Assembly: GCF_027580225.2 (NCBI RefSeq) | Contig: NC_073354.2 | Location: 27,920,001 to 27,984,000 of the forward strand | Direction of reading: 5' to 3' | Source: Misgurnus anguillicaudatus | Lineage: Eukaryota > Chordata > Actinopteri > Cypriniformes > Cobitidae | DNA length: 64,000 nt | In this document: in pieces, positions 25,420 to 36,169 of the stretch | Layout of the letters: every line of letters starts with the position of its first letter | Position numbering within the stretch: the stretch's first letter is position 1 | Notes under the pieces: model-generated | What the model saw: the letters and a program-made list of their open reading frames with translations, nothing else | The model's database searches: none | What the model was told of the DNA's origin: nothing | Translations under genes and position numbers: made by a program

Positions 25420-26175
25420 ATTATAATGATCCAAAAGCACATATCTGTCAAATGTGCTGCATGGACCCAAAACAAACATTGTCCAAAAAACAAACACAAT
25501 GCAAAATAAATAATGTATTTACTATTTACACAAGTTACATGATAATATATGAGCATATCTTTGACATGCCTTTATCTCTCCCATTCATTAAACTTGTAAG
25601 TATAGGTTTTGTCTTAATTTCACTTGAAGACGCTAGTATTGCATCCCTAAGTTGATGTTTCAAATTATAGTGCTGTCCACCGCACAGATCCTTCATATAA
25701 TGATGCACTACAGGCTCTTAAATAGGACTAAGGTCAGAGGATGATGGTGGTAATACCTTGATTTATTTTTCTTTATGTCCTTATTAATTAAAATAGTCAG
25801 TGATGCTTTTTGCAGCATGGGATGGTGTATTATCCTACATGAAAGTCAATTTATTTCAGAAGACATGATTCCCTTTATATCCCATTGTGAAAAAAACATA
25901 TTTTTAGGAACTCTGCATATCTTCTAGATGGCTATTCACTAACAATCCAGAATGGCATTCATCTACAATATTCAGTGTATTATTGCATGTCAATGAATAA
26001 AACTGCGTGAAAATAGTCTTCTTGTATTCTGAGCTCACAGCAAATGTTTAACTTTTGCAAGTTTTGGTTTGGGAGGGGTTAGAAATACAGCTTTATGCAC
26101 TAAAGGATCCCGGATTAAAGGGGTTCTTGGGATTCCAGAGACCCCAGCAGGTTTAAATGCATGTTTGCTTCTTAA
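25420..26175 (-). pseudogene. Broken Tc1-like transposase
   Basis: Minus-strand translation gives typical Tc1 fragments separated by stops and frameshifts: KPAGVSGIPRT near 26130-26160, DNTPSHAAKSITDYFN beginning at 25834, and QHYNLKHQLRDAILASSSEI and SLMNGRDKGMSKI further on. The DN.PSH motif holds the second Asp of the DDE/DDD catalytic triad. Two stops follow DYFN. The N-terminal DNA-binding domain is not recoverable by eye. The element is long dead. Confidence 0.8.
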
Positions 26176-26539
26176 AGGTGCAGTGTGTATTTTTAGAAGG
26201 GTCTTTTGACAGAAATGCAAATTGATATACAAAACTATATAATCAGGGGTGTATAAAGACCTTTCATAATAAACCATTATGTGTTTATTACCTTAGAATG
26301 AGATGTTTTTATCTACATACACGAGGGTCCCCTTACATGGAAGTCGCCATTTTGGGCCGCCATGTTTCTACAGAAGCCCTTAACGGACAAGTTGTCTCCG
26401 ACGATGACATGCTTGTCCGGTGGTGGCTACAGTAGCTTCTCTATGTGTTTCAAAAGCGAGAGGTGAGCAGTGGACTGAGCCGTTAGTTGCAATTCGCAAC
26501 CTCACCACTAGATGCCGCTAAGATTTACACACTGCACCT
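26176..26539. mobile_element. TTAA MITE with AGGTGCAGTGTGTA termini
   Basis: AGGTGCAGTGTGTA at 26176 is matched by TACACACTGCACCT ending at 26539, with TTAA at 26172-26175 and 26540-26543. 364 bp and non-coding, inserted into the dead Tc1-like element. Confidence 0.88.
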
Positions 26540-26979
26540 TTAACTGTGGCTTTTTATGGCTGCCTTTTCCTAATATTTTCCTAAAAATATGTTAAAAGAG
26601 CCTTTATATAGTCAAATCTTTCTGTACTGTGAATCACTCATAAATCTTATAATAGTTCAATAATTTCTGTTTAGATCCACCAAGTATAAATTGTTATAGG
26701 ACGTAATTTGCTTTTTAAGATAATGCACACATTTTGTCTTTAGAAAGATCTTTTTCATACCCATATTGTAGTAGAACTACAACTTGCTTAATAATTTGGA
26801 ACATCATATTTTTCATATTTTTTAAAGAATCTTTTAACATTTTTATTTCATTTAAATATAATAACATCCACACTGTCATATAAGTGTTGTTGAGGGTAAA
26901 ATAAAATTTGTAAACTTACTGACTGTATTGGAAAAATAAACAAAAATGGCATGTGCGTAATAATTTGGAACGTTGTGTA

Positions 26980-27864
26980 AGCTGAAATACATTTTTCATG
27001 ACCCCACTCACTAAATTATGCTTTTAAAGCACAGATAATCCAGTTCTTAATATTACAACACCAGCAGTTTTCCATTTAAAACATCTCTATACCAGCCTTA
27101 AACTGTGTGCTTTCAAAAAACATGCAATTTCATCAAATTTTTTTCTTGAAAATATTAAATATACAAGCAAATGTTTTGATGCTTGATACAGCTTCAAAGA
27201 GCATAAATACATCTACTTTCAGAGATTAGGAATATAAAGAGATCAACACTGCTTCTGTTCTCCTCCCTACATCACTGCAAGAACTACTCATACAGTTTTT
27301 ATCAGGGCAACCCCTTATCATGTATTAATGTCTGTGGACAACATTCTGGCATAACATCCATAGCCCCAGTGTGAAATTCAATATACATTATTAACATATG
27401 GCGTTCCATTATGAATATATACAGTTCATATCATACAGGACCGGCCCGGGGGAATTATCAAGCTGGTGAAGCTGTCATTTTTCATACAGTCAGTATCTAT
27501 GAAGCCTGTATTTTCATACCTTCACCAGCTGAAAATGCTGCATGCTGCCGTTTCAGATGGATAATTTGGTGACAACACAGACGTTGTGTTTGTTGTTAGG
27601 TAGGAAGAAATTTACTAATTAAGCCGTTCCCTGACATATGTTTAAACCCATGGGTATGAGCTCATCTCACAGTATAGACTCAAAAGTATAAGGGGATAAA
27701 GGGAAAAGTTCGATTTTAACAAAACTCACCAGATGGAGGTTGGAAGTACGGTCAGAATGAAGTTTATTAGATTAGTGTATGAGATTCTCGAAGGCAGTAA
27801 TGAAACCACATACAGACATCTACATGGGGTGTTAATTATGCAAAATATGTAATATTGAACTGTG
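26980..27864. other. Intronic sequence, nothing recognised
   Basis: A short hairpin around 27460-27530 has AAGCTGGTGAAGCTGTCATTTTT-like sequence facing CTTCACCAGCTGAAAATG. No exon recognised. Confidence 0.45.
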
Positions 27865-28048
27865 TGTCGAAGATGATTGCCTCACGGGGAACACTCTCGA
27901 CATATGGCCCAACTTCGCCTCCGGCAACTTGAGTTTGATTCCGAGCTCGAGGTCATGTGCCGATCCCATTTTCTTCTCTCTTTACCCTGTACTTTCCTTA
28001 ACTATACTGTCCTATCAATGTAAATTTATTAAAAGCCCATAAATATGA
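27865..28048 (+). repeat. tRNA-derived SINE
   Basis: A tRNA-like head (box B as AGTTTGATTCC near 27931) is followed by GAGGTCATGTGCCGATCCCA and a pyrimidine-rich tail ending in A/T-rich sequence. The second half matches the SINE at 46017-46184, which confirms a shared family. Confidence 0.72.
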
Positions 28049-28267
28049 CTTTATTTACAAATATTGAGTGTGGCTTAGTAGGTATTCAAGTATACATCTG
28101 TGCAACAGGAATGAATTATTTCCTAAAATTCTGCAACTTGTTTTTATGCAACTTGTTACTGTTTTTATTTGATTTGATTGATAATTTAAAGGTCACCTAA
28201 TATGGCAATTTTGGTGTCAGGTGTCCCCAGAATGTGTCCGTAAAGTTTCAGGTCCAAATACCATATA

Positions 28268-28645
28268 CAGCGGGGAAAATAAGTATTTGACACATCAGCA
28301 TTTTTATTAGTAAGGGGATTTCTAAGTGGGCTATTGACACAAAATTTCCACCAGATGTAGCCATCAAACCAAATATTGAATTTATACAAAGAAATCAGAA
28401 CATTTATGTATACAAGTTGAGTCATAATAAAAAAAGTGAATGACATAGGGAATAAGTATTAAACACATAAAGAGAACAAGGTGCAAAATGGCATAAAAAG
28501 CCAGGAGATCACCTAAAGTCTGTCAGTATTGAGAGAGAAACCCTGCCCCTATCAGTACTAATTGATGTCAGCTGCTTTAGTCTTAATTGATGGCCAATAA
28601 AGGCTTCTCATTACCCAGGAGGCACACAGGAAAGACTAATTTGTT
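28268..28645 (+). mobile_element. Tc1-like transposon fragment, left end
   Basis: CAGCGGGGAAAATAAGTATT follows a TA and continues into sequence typical of the 5' inverted repeat and leader of a fish Tc1 family (TATTTGACAC, CATCAAACCAAATATTGAA, GGGAATAAGTATTAAACAC). No transposase and no right terminus are present, so it is a truncated insertion. Confidence 0.78.
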
Positions 28646-29121
28646 ATACGTTGTTGAAAAGGCCCGTTTTTAAGTGTGCAGGAAAAAGTGGCATTTTTGT
28701 GTGTGTCTCTTTAAATGCAAATGAGCTGCTGTTTCCTTCCACATTTCGCAAACCTACACCATTTATAATAAGACATTCACCTTACTACATTGTTCATAAT
28801 AAACATGTGTTAATGCAATATGGAAAGAAGATTTAAAATCACAGAAATGGAAGTAGTGATCTTATTTTCTCCTTCGTGACGTATATCCAAGTGATACGAT
28901 CTGAGGTGGGACTGAACTTGAATTTGTCCATCGAGAATTGATTGGAACGTTGGAAGTTGGCTCACGTTGCTATTTGCTAATCGCTGCAATTTTTTCCAAA
29001 GCCCCGCTTTACCATCAAAAGTAAAGAGAGAATGTTTCTAGGAAGGGAGGAGATTTACATTTTTGATTAAAGAAGAGGGCACATGAATTTTATTTAAATA
29101 ATGAAGATTTGGTGAAGACCA

Positions 29122-29413
29122 GGGGTCTCGTTTATAAAATGCTGCTTAAAAACATCCTGCATTGGCACTGGCATATAAAAGAGCGTCTGTCAATGATTTA
29201 ATTCTTTTCAAGCAGCAAGAATGGCTTATATTTCCAAAAACCGCAGCAATTAGACAAGCAAAAGTGCGTGCGTCCTGTCAGACCCTGACGTGGCGCTAAG
29301 CACTTTTCCACGTCAAAGACAGTTTTTATAAATATGGACTTTGCCGTGTATTTTTCTATACGCACACTTCATGATCAAATCTGTGCGTACGCAAGCTTTA
29401 TAAATGAGGCCCC
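29122..29413. mobile_element. DNA element with GGGG(T/C)CTC..TTATAAA ends
   Basis: GGGGTCTCGTTTATAAAATG at 29122 is mirrored by TTTATAAATGAGGCCCC ending at 29413. Removing it rejoins GAAGACCA with AGATGTGG in the host element. Class uncertain because the target duplication is too short to read. Confidence 0.7.
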
Positions 29414-29662
29414 AGATGTGGTCTATGATAGGTTGTGGGCGGGGCCTGCACAATGTGACATCAGTTTGCTCAAAAAACGCCAACAGCTTGTTTCACAAGA
29501 TTGTTGAGGTTTTATAGTAATTTTAAAAAATGAATGGGGGGATTTTTATCATTACAGAGTGGTTGTTTACACACACCGACGACACACAATTATGTTCAAA
29601 CAACATATAAAAGTGAATTTTTGATATTAGAGGATTAATCATAATTTTGTTAATTTTTTTAA

Positions 29663-30123
29663 CTCTTTCGCCGCCAGCGTTTTTTTTTAAGTTGCCAGCC
29701 AGCGCCACCGTTTTTCATGATTTTCACAAAAGTTTAATGCCTTCCAGAAAATGTTCTTTTTTAAATATATAAACATACAATATACCAAATGAAAGAACAG
29801 ACCCTCTGCTTTAAAAAAATAAAACTTTTCATCCTACCTTCAGTAGTTCTTTTGTAATCAGCTTTTAAATATGGGTAGGTTTCTGCAAAAACACCACATT
29901 TTGAGCAAAAAGCAGAGATAATTCCATTTTTGTGACAGACTTTTCATAGAGTTCCCATTCAGAGCGATCTTTAAAACAGACACGGACATGCAGCCGCTTG
30001 CCATAGGGCAATACTTCCAGGTTTAAAGAGTTGCAGAAGGGTTATTGCAGAAAGCCGGAAATACTCGGCAGGGAAGCGTTTTCTCTTGATTGACGAGATA
30101 TCTCGTCAATGGTGGAGAAAGAG
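29663..30123. mobile_element. TTAA element with CTCTTTCGCCGCCAGCG terminus
   Basis: CTCTTTCGCCGCCAGCG at 29663 is mirrored by GGAGAAAGAG ending at 30123, with TTAA on both sides (29659-29662, 30124-30127). A fragment of the same family lies in inverse orientation at about 41740-42029. Non-coding. Confidence 0.78.
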
Positions 30124-30237
30124 TTAATAATTCGTAGCTTGTTTAATGGACATTTAAATAGCTCTTTTACCACTTTGAAATGAACAGATAAATTTAACTT
30201 TGCATATGGCTGACTGCCAAGATCTTGTGTAAGTTGG

Positions 30238-30698
30238 TAGTGGTGGCTGCTATGAAAATCAGTGACTCGTGACTGCTCATCCGAGGGGCGCAAATTCAAA
30301 ATAATTGTTCTGAGTGTCGTGTGTCGCTTGTGTTTTCAAAATATTTGTTTATTGCGTCATGCATGTGCATCACGTGTTTTGTCAAAATAAGTGCCTGCTG
30401 CACGCACATCAAAACCATTTCACAAAATACACGCAAGACACTTCCTTAACAGTAAACCCTGATTACGCATGAGATTATGCGAGTATCTGGCACACGCGAG
30501 CTTCTCTTTTATCATAAACCCTTTATATGCGTCTGCAGCAGGCACTTATCTTGACAAGACACATGATGCACATAGGATCTTTTGATGCGCAGAACACATA
30601 TTTTGAAATTACGAACCACACACATGACGGGCTACATACATGTTGTGACGAACTTCGCATCAAGCGCACTCAAAAAAAGAAGTCACCGTCCGCAACTA
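30238..30698. mobile_element. hAT-like MITE, family F (CAGTGGCGG termini), copy
   Basis: Shares the phrases GCATCACGTGTTTTGTCAAA, ATTACGCATGAGATTATGCG and CACACACATGACGGGCTACA with the complete copy at 33779-34217, but in opposite orientation. Ends have drifted (TAGTGGTGGCTG, GTCCGCAACT). Confidence 0.75.
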
Positions 30699-30733
30699 AA
30701 AATCAGTCCATAAAATGGAGTAGATTTGATTTT

Positions 30734-30865
30734 TACATTTATGCATTTAGCAGATGTTTTCATCCAAAGCGACATTGCATTTAATCCACACATTTATTAT
30801 CAGCATGTGTTCCCTGGGATCAAACTGACTGCTCTACCGGTTAAGCTACAGGAACGTTTTTATCT
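30734..30865 (-). repeat. tRNA-derived SINE just upstream of the last exon
   Basis: On the minus strand the tRNA part reads TAGCTTAACCGGTAGAGCAG (box A region) and AGTTTGATCCCAGGGAACAC (box B), then GTCGCTTTGGATGAAAACAT and GCTAAATGCATAAATGTAAA, the shared 3' tail of many fish SINEs. Its head lies about 67 bp from the terminal cornichon coding segment. Confidence 0.75.
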
Positions 30866-30932
30866 CCTGCTTGTATTTTTAGCATGCATTTATAGTAATA
30901 TCAGTAATTCTCATTTGTCTTGTCTTCTACTG

Positions 30933-30957
30933 TATGGTCTACTCCTTGGTTAGCTAA
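30933..30957 (+). CDS. cnih3: Cornichon homolog, terminal coding segment with TG-type acceptor
   Basis: Joined to the TG left by the previous exon, this segment encodes C-MVYSLVS and a TAA stop, matching the conserved cornichon C-terminus (CMIYTLVSS in human CNIH3, from memory; here one Ser shorter). The pyrimidine-rich sequence before it ends CTTCTACTG, not CTTCTACAG, so the intron would be GT-TG. Nearby canonical AGs do not preserve this tail: the one at 30903-30904 shifts the frame, while those at 30952-30953 and 30962-30963 give an immediate stop. The junction lies in a 7-base identity (TCTACTG) shared by exon end and intron end. A sequencing error or variant A-to-T at 30931 is the simplest alternative. 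Confidence 0.75.
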
Positions 30958-32090
30958 TAACAGATCAGAAGAAGTGCAGAAGATATCCCCTGATTTTAAG
31001 ACGCTGGTTGAAACAAGAGCAGCATCCTGGAGTTCTGGAGAGACATACAGCAGCGTCTGGACCTACAGAGCAGACTTGACCCCCATCTTCCAAGAGTATA
31101 AGAAGAACCCTGTGTTGTTTACAGTTCTCAATGCCCTAGATATGGACCTTGTGTGATACGGCTTTCACAACCTCACAGTAACGTTTGCACAGATTGTCTC
31201 AGGCACAGCACAACACGTCCTTTACCACAAACCTGCCAACCTTTACACTCACTAAATGTAGCTTAAATCCACACGAAAAATGTAAAAAAAGAAACTCCGC
31301 TAACTTGAACAGCGAATGTTACATTTATAGCAGTCACACACTAGGACGCCGACTTTAAATACGAGCTTTTGTGATATATTTTACGTGTATTTGTGCACTA
31401 CTAATGTAAGCATTTTTAATATGAAAATATGTATTTGTTGCATTACTTGTGTACATAGAAATTCGTGTAATGCTTTTCTGTGTCGGTGTCAGTTGGTTGA
31501 AATGTTTTTGAACTTTATATTAACAAATGCTGATATTGTGGCTTGAAAATAGAAAACACGAGCCACTTTTCCAGAATTTTGCACAAAAGTTGTTATGAGT
31601 TTGCACAATAGATTTGGTTGTGGTGACGAAAAACATTTATATACCCAGATTAAGTCTTCCAATACATTACAGTGTATCAGTTAATTAAAAAAATATATTT
31701 TAAATCCCAAATTAAATTTTAGCTTAGTTTTGAAAACAAGAAAACAATGATGTTTGAATAAACATACCCGTTGTCATGCTACAGATTAACCATGTGCATA
31801 TAAACACAAATCCCTTGAGACAATAACTGTATATGATGCTTTTGTTAAGCTCCATTTATAATGTAATGGCATCAGTAGACAAACTCTCATTTTCTTCACA
31901 GTTTAAGGGGATAATAATAGCAGTCCCCAGCAGAAACATACTCTGCTATTCTCATGTAGCCTGCCGTATTTTGTATGCCTTATGTAGTTAAATGATGACC
32001 AAACATTTTATATCTTATTGTGTACGTGTCCACCCATTCAAATGTCAGTTGAGAAATTTGTAAATTAAATAAAACAATGACTATTTTAAA
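30958..32090 (+). other. cnih3: Probable 3' UTR of the cornichon gene
   Basis: Follows the TAA stop and is free of the repeat families that crowd both sides. AATAAA signals occur at 31757-31762 and 32068-32073, the latter followed by a T/G-rich stretch near 32090. An open frame of 78 codons overlapping the start (30920-31156) lies in a different phase and is not supported as coding. Confidence 0.65.
32068..32073 (+). terminator. Candidate polyadenylation signal AATAAA
   Basis: Canonical hexamer with a downstream GGTTTTTGGTGGTTTCTT element about 20 bp later. The earlier AATAAA at 31757-31762 is an alternative. Confidence 0.6.
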
Positions 32091-32860
32091 ATGGTTTTTG
32101 GTGGTTTCTTATGCATTCACTGAGCTGCTGGTGATCAGGACCCCGAGGCGAAGTGAAGGGGTTAAGTATCACCCAATCCGAATCAAGCATTCTAGAGCGC
32201 CATATTATCGCATTAACTCACAATGTCCATCAATCATCATCAAATCATGATACATATGTGGTTATTTCCCTCAATTACCCACAAAGCATTTCTCACATCT
32301 ACTAATAACCCTGGAAAGCTCAAAACACCCACCTTGAATTGGGAACGGCCTCACGTCTTCTCATTGGCTCCGGTTTGAAAGTCAGTTATTAGCTGTTTTC
32401 CGGCACCAGGCCTTGTGTGGCAGTGACTGGCTGACAGATTGGTGACAGGCTGTCCTTCTCCTCCACCTGCTAACCCTCCAAATTGGAAAAGAAACCCTTA
32501 AAATCACTGCCAAATGCGCTGTAATTACAGTTTGTAAAGGATGGCGCCTTTCTTTGCCAATAATCTTAACACTTGCCACTTATAGCCGTAAAATGAACGT
32601 CAGATGTCTGCAGGTCCTGGCACCTTGAAAGCTTTCTGCCACTTTTCCAAGTCTGTGACACAGCAGATACTGTAAGTGATAACATGTAACATGTAAGTCT
32701 CGTAATCTAATTATGAAATTCATGGCATTAAAGTTTGAGTTCAACCATTGATTTCAATCTTTCACAGGACCTTAGGCAGAATTAAAGATATTAAGCATAC
32801 TGTATTAAGCAAACATACAAGTCAATAGAGTACAATAAAGTGTTTCCAAAAACATTTCTC
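32091..32860. other. Downstream flank; candidate conserved noncoding block inside
   Basis: No gene recognised. Bases 32440-32660 are non-repetitive and balanced in composition, with a GCTGTAATTACAG palindrome near 32518, so conserved noncoding function is possible but not shown. Confidence 0.35.
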
Positions 32861-33225
32861 TGAACCATGTGCATCATGTGGTTTGTCAAAATAAGTGCCT
32901 GCTGCACACGCGTCAAAACCGTTTATAATAAAAGAGATGCTCACGTTCACAAAATACATGCAAGACACTCCCTTAACGGTAAACTCTGATTACGCATGAG
33001 ATTATGTGAGTGTCTGGCAAACACGAGCGTCTCTTTTGTCATGAACCCTTTGGACACGTCTGCAGCGAGCACTTATTTTGACAAGACACTTGATGCACAC
33101 AGGTTTACTCGACGTGCAGAAAACATATTTTGAAATTACGAACCACACACATGAAGGGCTACAGACATGTTGTGACGAACTTTGCATCGTGCGCCCTCGA
33201 AAAAATAAGTCACTGGCCTCCACTG
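32861..33225. mobile_element. hAT-like MITE, family F, left-truncated copy
   Basis: Shares GATTACGCATGAGATTATG, CATGATG/CACGTGTTTTGTC-type and CACACATGAAGGGCTACA blocks with the copies at 30238-30698 and 33779-34217. The right end reads GGCCTCCACTG. Confidence 0.72.
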
Positions 33226-33770
33226 GTCCATGTGTTCCTCAGAAAATATCTGTGCCCTCAAGCAAAAGCTTTACAGATTATAAGGTTTGACATGTGTGGT
33301 TGTCTTCCCTCCTATAGTGCTGGATGGGCAACTTGTCACCTTGCTTGGTTTTTCAAATGTCCAGCCTGTCAGCACAGATTACCCAGGAGGACAGCTGAGT
33401 ATGGATTTTACCTTACCTCTCTGCCCTTGGATGGCTTTTTCACCTTGCTTTGTGGACAGACAAACAAACATGCATATTGGTGTAGGCCAGCCTTTACAAA
33501 AATGAATAAATATGCCAAAAAACATGGTAACTACACTTTACTATAATAAAACATATTACAGTAATATGTTATACTATAATATATTTCATAAGGGGGGGCA
33601 TATGAGGCTTATTCTTTTTCAAAACTTTGTACAAACACAATTCATTTTCCAGGCAAAGCATAAAAACTAATACTTCCCCTGGAGAAACCCAGTCATCTAA
33701 GAGCTGTGTTGTTTTTTTAATCTCGCAATTGTTCACAAAGACTATGTCCATGATTTACAATAATACTTCT
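33226..33770. other. Intergenic sequence, nothing recognised
   Basis: Overlapping frames on both strands (33130-33546, 33569-33751) have no family signature. No repeats recognised. Confidence 0.4.
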
Positions 33771-33778
33771 ACAGGTTA

Positions 33779-34217
33779 CAGTGGCGGCCGGTGACTTCTT
33801 TTTTCAAGGGCGCTCGATGCGAAGTTTGTCACAACATAGCCTGTCATGTCACATGTGTGTGGTTCGTAATGTGTTTGGCACGTCGAGTGAACCTATCTGC
33901 ATCACGTGTCTTGTCAAAATAAGTGACTGCTGCAGATGCGTCGAAAGGGTTTATGAAAAAAGAGACGCTCGGGTTTGCCAGATAATCTCATGCGTAATCA
34001 GAGTTTAGTGTTCAGGGAGTGTCTTGCGTTTATTTTGCGAATGTGAGCGCTTTTTTATCATGAACGGTTTTGACGCGTGTGCAGCAGGCACTTGTTTTGA
34101 CAAAACACGTGATGCACATGGTTCACATGATGCAACAAACACATATTTTTGAAAACGCAAGCAACACTCCGAACACATATTTTAAATAAGCGCCCCGAAT
34201 GAGCCGAGCCGCCACTG
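33779..34217. mobile_element. hAT MITE, family F, complete copy
   Basis: The termini CAGTGGCGGCCGG and GAGCCGCCACTG are flanked by ACAGGTTA (33771-33778) and ACAGGTAA (34218-34225), an 8-bp duplication with one change. 439 bp. The interior has repeated CATGTGCATCACGTGTTTTG motifs in both orientations. Other copies: 30238, 32861, 51393, 56545. Confidence 0.86.
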
Positions 34218-34280
34218 ACAGGTAATCATTCTGAACCTGGATTTAGCTGGACAGTGTTTAGAATAATCCAGGACTACGCC

Positions 34281-34805
34281 CAGAGGTGGAAAGTAACGAA
34301 TTACATTTACTCACGTTACTGTAATTGAGTAGTTTTTTTGTGTATTTTTACTTTTTTGAGTAGTTTTTAAAATCTGTACTTTTACTTTTACTTAAGTATG
34401 TTTTATTTAAAGTATTGTACTTCGCTACATTTTAAATCATATCCGTTACTGAGTAAAAAAATATTTTAAAAGCAAGGTGATAAAGATGCGCAACGGATGT
34501 AAATGGGCGGGGCCCGGGGGAACGCGCAAAAAGAACCATAGAGACGGACGAGACAGGCGCGCGCTAATGCAGACCCGCCTCAGTTCAAATCTTATGAAAG
34601 AAACCCCTGGTCATATTTAAGCGACCACTTTTCACTGACGCGAAGCGAGTGTTTAATTTCTATGAAAGGTAGGATTCATGCTCTTAAGTACGAAATTGCA
34701 CGACGCGTTTTTAATACCATGCGCATTATCTTCCGAGGTCTAGCAGCTTCGCGTCAAGTCAAACACAACTTCAAAACGTCCTCGAGAATGCGCAGGTCAT
34801 TAGAC

Positions 34806-34842
<37 letters not shown>

Positions 34843-35397
34843 AAGGTCATCAGGTCCCCAGGTAAGGGAAGTAAGAAGATAATAAACGTGTCAAATGTAT
34901 ATAGACATGGCACTCATCTCATTATATGCTCATTTAAACTATATATAGTTTAATAAAATAATGTATGTTACCAGCAATACATCAATTACAACCTTACTAT
35001 AGTGATTGTATTTACTAGCTGCTGACCACCTTCAAAAGTGCATAACTCACCTGTAAAAATCATTAAACAATTCCATAAATGTTTCTTACTTTAAAACAGC
35101 TTTTTATTTTATTAACTTTTTGTTATTGCACTTTAATTGTAAAGATGTTCCTACAATTAAAAACAACTAGTTTGAGATGTATATTCCCTTGTCGTTTTTG
35201 AACTATACTAGAATCCTCCACCTCTTCCCACTGTAAAAAAAGTAACTTTTACTCTGAGTAAAGTTAAAATGACTTACTTTTTACTTTTACTTGAGTAGAT
35301 TTTTAGACAAGTAACTTTACTTTTACTTAAGTAAAATATTATTAAAGTAACTTTACTTTTACTTGAGTACAATATTTTAGTACTTTTTCCACCTCTG
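34281..35397. mobile_element. hAT element with CAGAGGTGGAAAG termini
   Basis: CAGAGGTGGAAAGTAACG at 34281 is mirrored by CTTTTTCCACCTCTG ending at 35397. The flanks are ACTACGCC (34273-34280) and ACTATGCC (35398-35405). Subterminal ACTTTTACTT repeats fill both arms. 1,117 bp with a GA microsatellite at 34811-34839; no transposase, hence non-autonomous. Confidence 0.88.
34811..34839. repeat. GA microsatellite
   Basis: An uninterrupted AG run of about 28 bases inside the hAT element. Confidence 0.95.
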
Positions 35398-35872
35398 ACT
35401 ATGCCTTAGTTATATCAGGACATTTAAGGAAGTTTTCCACAAACATACCTTACAAAAACATTACTGGTGTGCAACGATTGTCATTTTCGCACAAACATTT
35501 TTTAAATATGTCCTTTTAAACCACAACTTCTCGTCTTACAATAGCCGTGTGACATGACCTTACGTATATTACAAAATCATGTCAAAAGGTCACGCATGAC
35601 GTATGCGAAACTCCTGCTCTTGTGTTTAAAGCAACACCAAAGAGTTTTTTACCTTAAAATAGCATTTCCAACCGTCGGGTCGCGGTCAGTTCGAGTGAAA
35701 ACTACAAAAACTTGCTTTACGGTAGACCTACAATCCAATAGAGACAGAGCGCAGTTATGCAAATTTGTAAACCATGCCCACCGGTGGGGAAACAATCCAA
35801 CTGTCTCCTTTGACTTTGTATTGCGAGAGGCCGCCTCCTTGTCATTTCTGGCTTATAACAAAAAACAGAATA

Positions 35873-36010
35873 ATGCCTAAAAGCTGCTGTGTGACAATAT
35901 GTACAGCTAACAAGCCAAAGAACCTAGAAATACATTTTTATAAACTGTCGAGCCATAAAACCCTGCCTTTGAGAAGAAAAAAGTGGATCGGCGACTACGT
36001 TTCCCCCTAG
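35873..36010 (+). pseudogene. THAP domain N-terminal fragment, left arm
   Basis: An ATG-initiated 45-residue frame begins MPKSCCVTICTANKPKN and continues HFYKLSSHKTLPLRRKKWI before a stop at 36008-36010. MPKSC and the C..(C)..C spacing, the F-Y-K-L and the conserved Trp are THAP landmarks, here covering the first Cys pair and the central Trp. The second zinc-ligand pair (Cys..His) and the AVPTIF tail are missing. It is transposon-derived and probably not expressed as a functional protein. Confidence 0.75.
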
Positions 36011-36029
36011 TAGACGCAGTTCTACTAAT

Positions 36030-36169
36030 ATGAGTACTATGAAAAGTTGCCTGTTTCCACTTTTCTGTCTGTAAACGCTCGTTTTTTGAGCTAGACAGCT
36101 TATAAAAACTTATTTCTGGGTTCTTTGGCTTTTTGCTGTACATATTGTCACACAGCAGCTTTAAGGCAT
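36030..36169 (-). pseudogene. THAP domain N-terminal fragment, right arm
   Basis: This is the mirror copy on the minus strand. The start ATG is at 36167-36169 but the third codon is a stop (CCT TAA), and a base difference shifts the frame after the TICTA motif. The remaining frame still reads SFYKLSSSKNERLQTEKWKQ. It confirms that the arms arose by inverted duplication of a THAP-coding 5' end and then diverged. Confidence 0.7.

Larger units (their letters stand above)
25199..26977 (-). mobile_element. Tc1-like transposon with long inverted repeats, decayed
   Basis: Inverted arms of about 130 bp begin CAACGCGTTCCAAATTATTA at 25199 and end with TAATAATTTGGAACGTTGTG at 26977, flanked by TA. The arms share CCAATACAGTCAGT and CACACTGTCATATAAGTG-type blocks. 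The length without the inserted TTAA element (26176-26539) is about 1.41 kb, normal for a Tc1-like element. The transposase lies on the minus strand and is broken. Confidence 0.87.
28190..29634. mobile_element. TTAA element with AGGTCACCTAATATGGC terminus, interrupted twice
   Basis: The left end AGGTCACCTAATATGGC follows TTAA (28186-28189). The interior has TGTCCCCAGAATGTGTC and CTTTAAATGCAAATGAGCTG, typical of a widespread fish repeat. The right end decays to AGGA before TTAA (29635-29638). A Tc1-like fragment (28268 to about 28645) and another element (29122-29413) split it. Confidence 0.7.

Noticed and set aside
23169..30900. A canonical alternative final cornichon exon in the last intron
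   Set aside because: I looked for AG followed by T or C, ATG, and a V/I-Y codon pair. None was found apart from the TG-preceded copy at 30933.
30920..31156. Open frame of 78 codons overlapping the last cornichon exon
   Set aside because: It begins with TTG, and the one AG that would enter this frame (30962-30963) gives an immediate TGA when joined to the upstream exon. It fits 3' UTR better.
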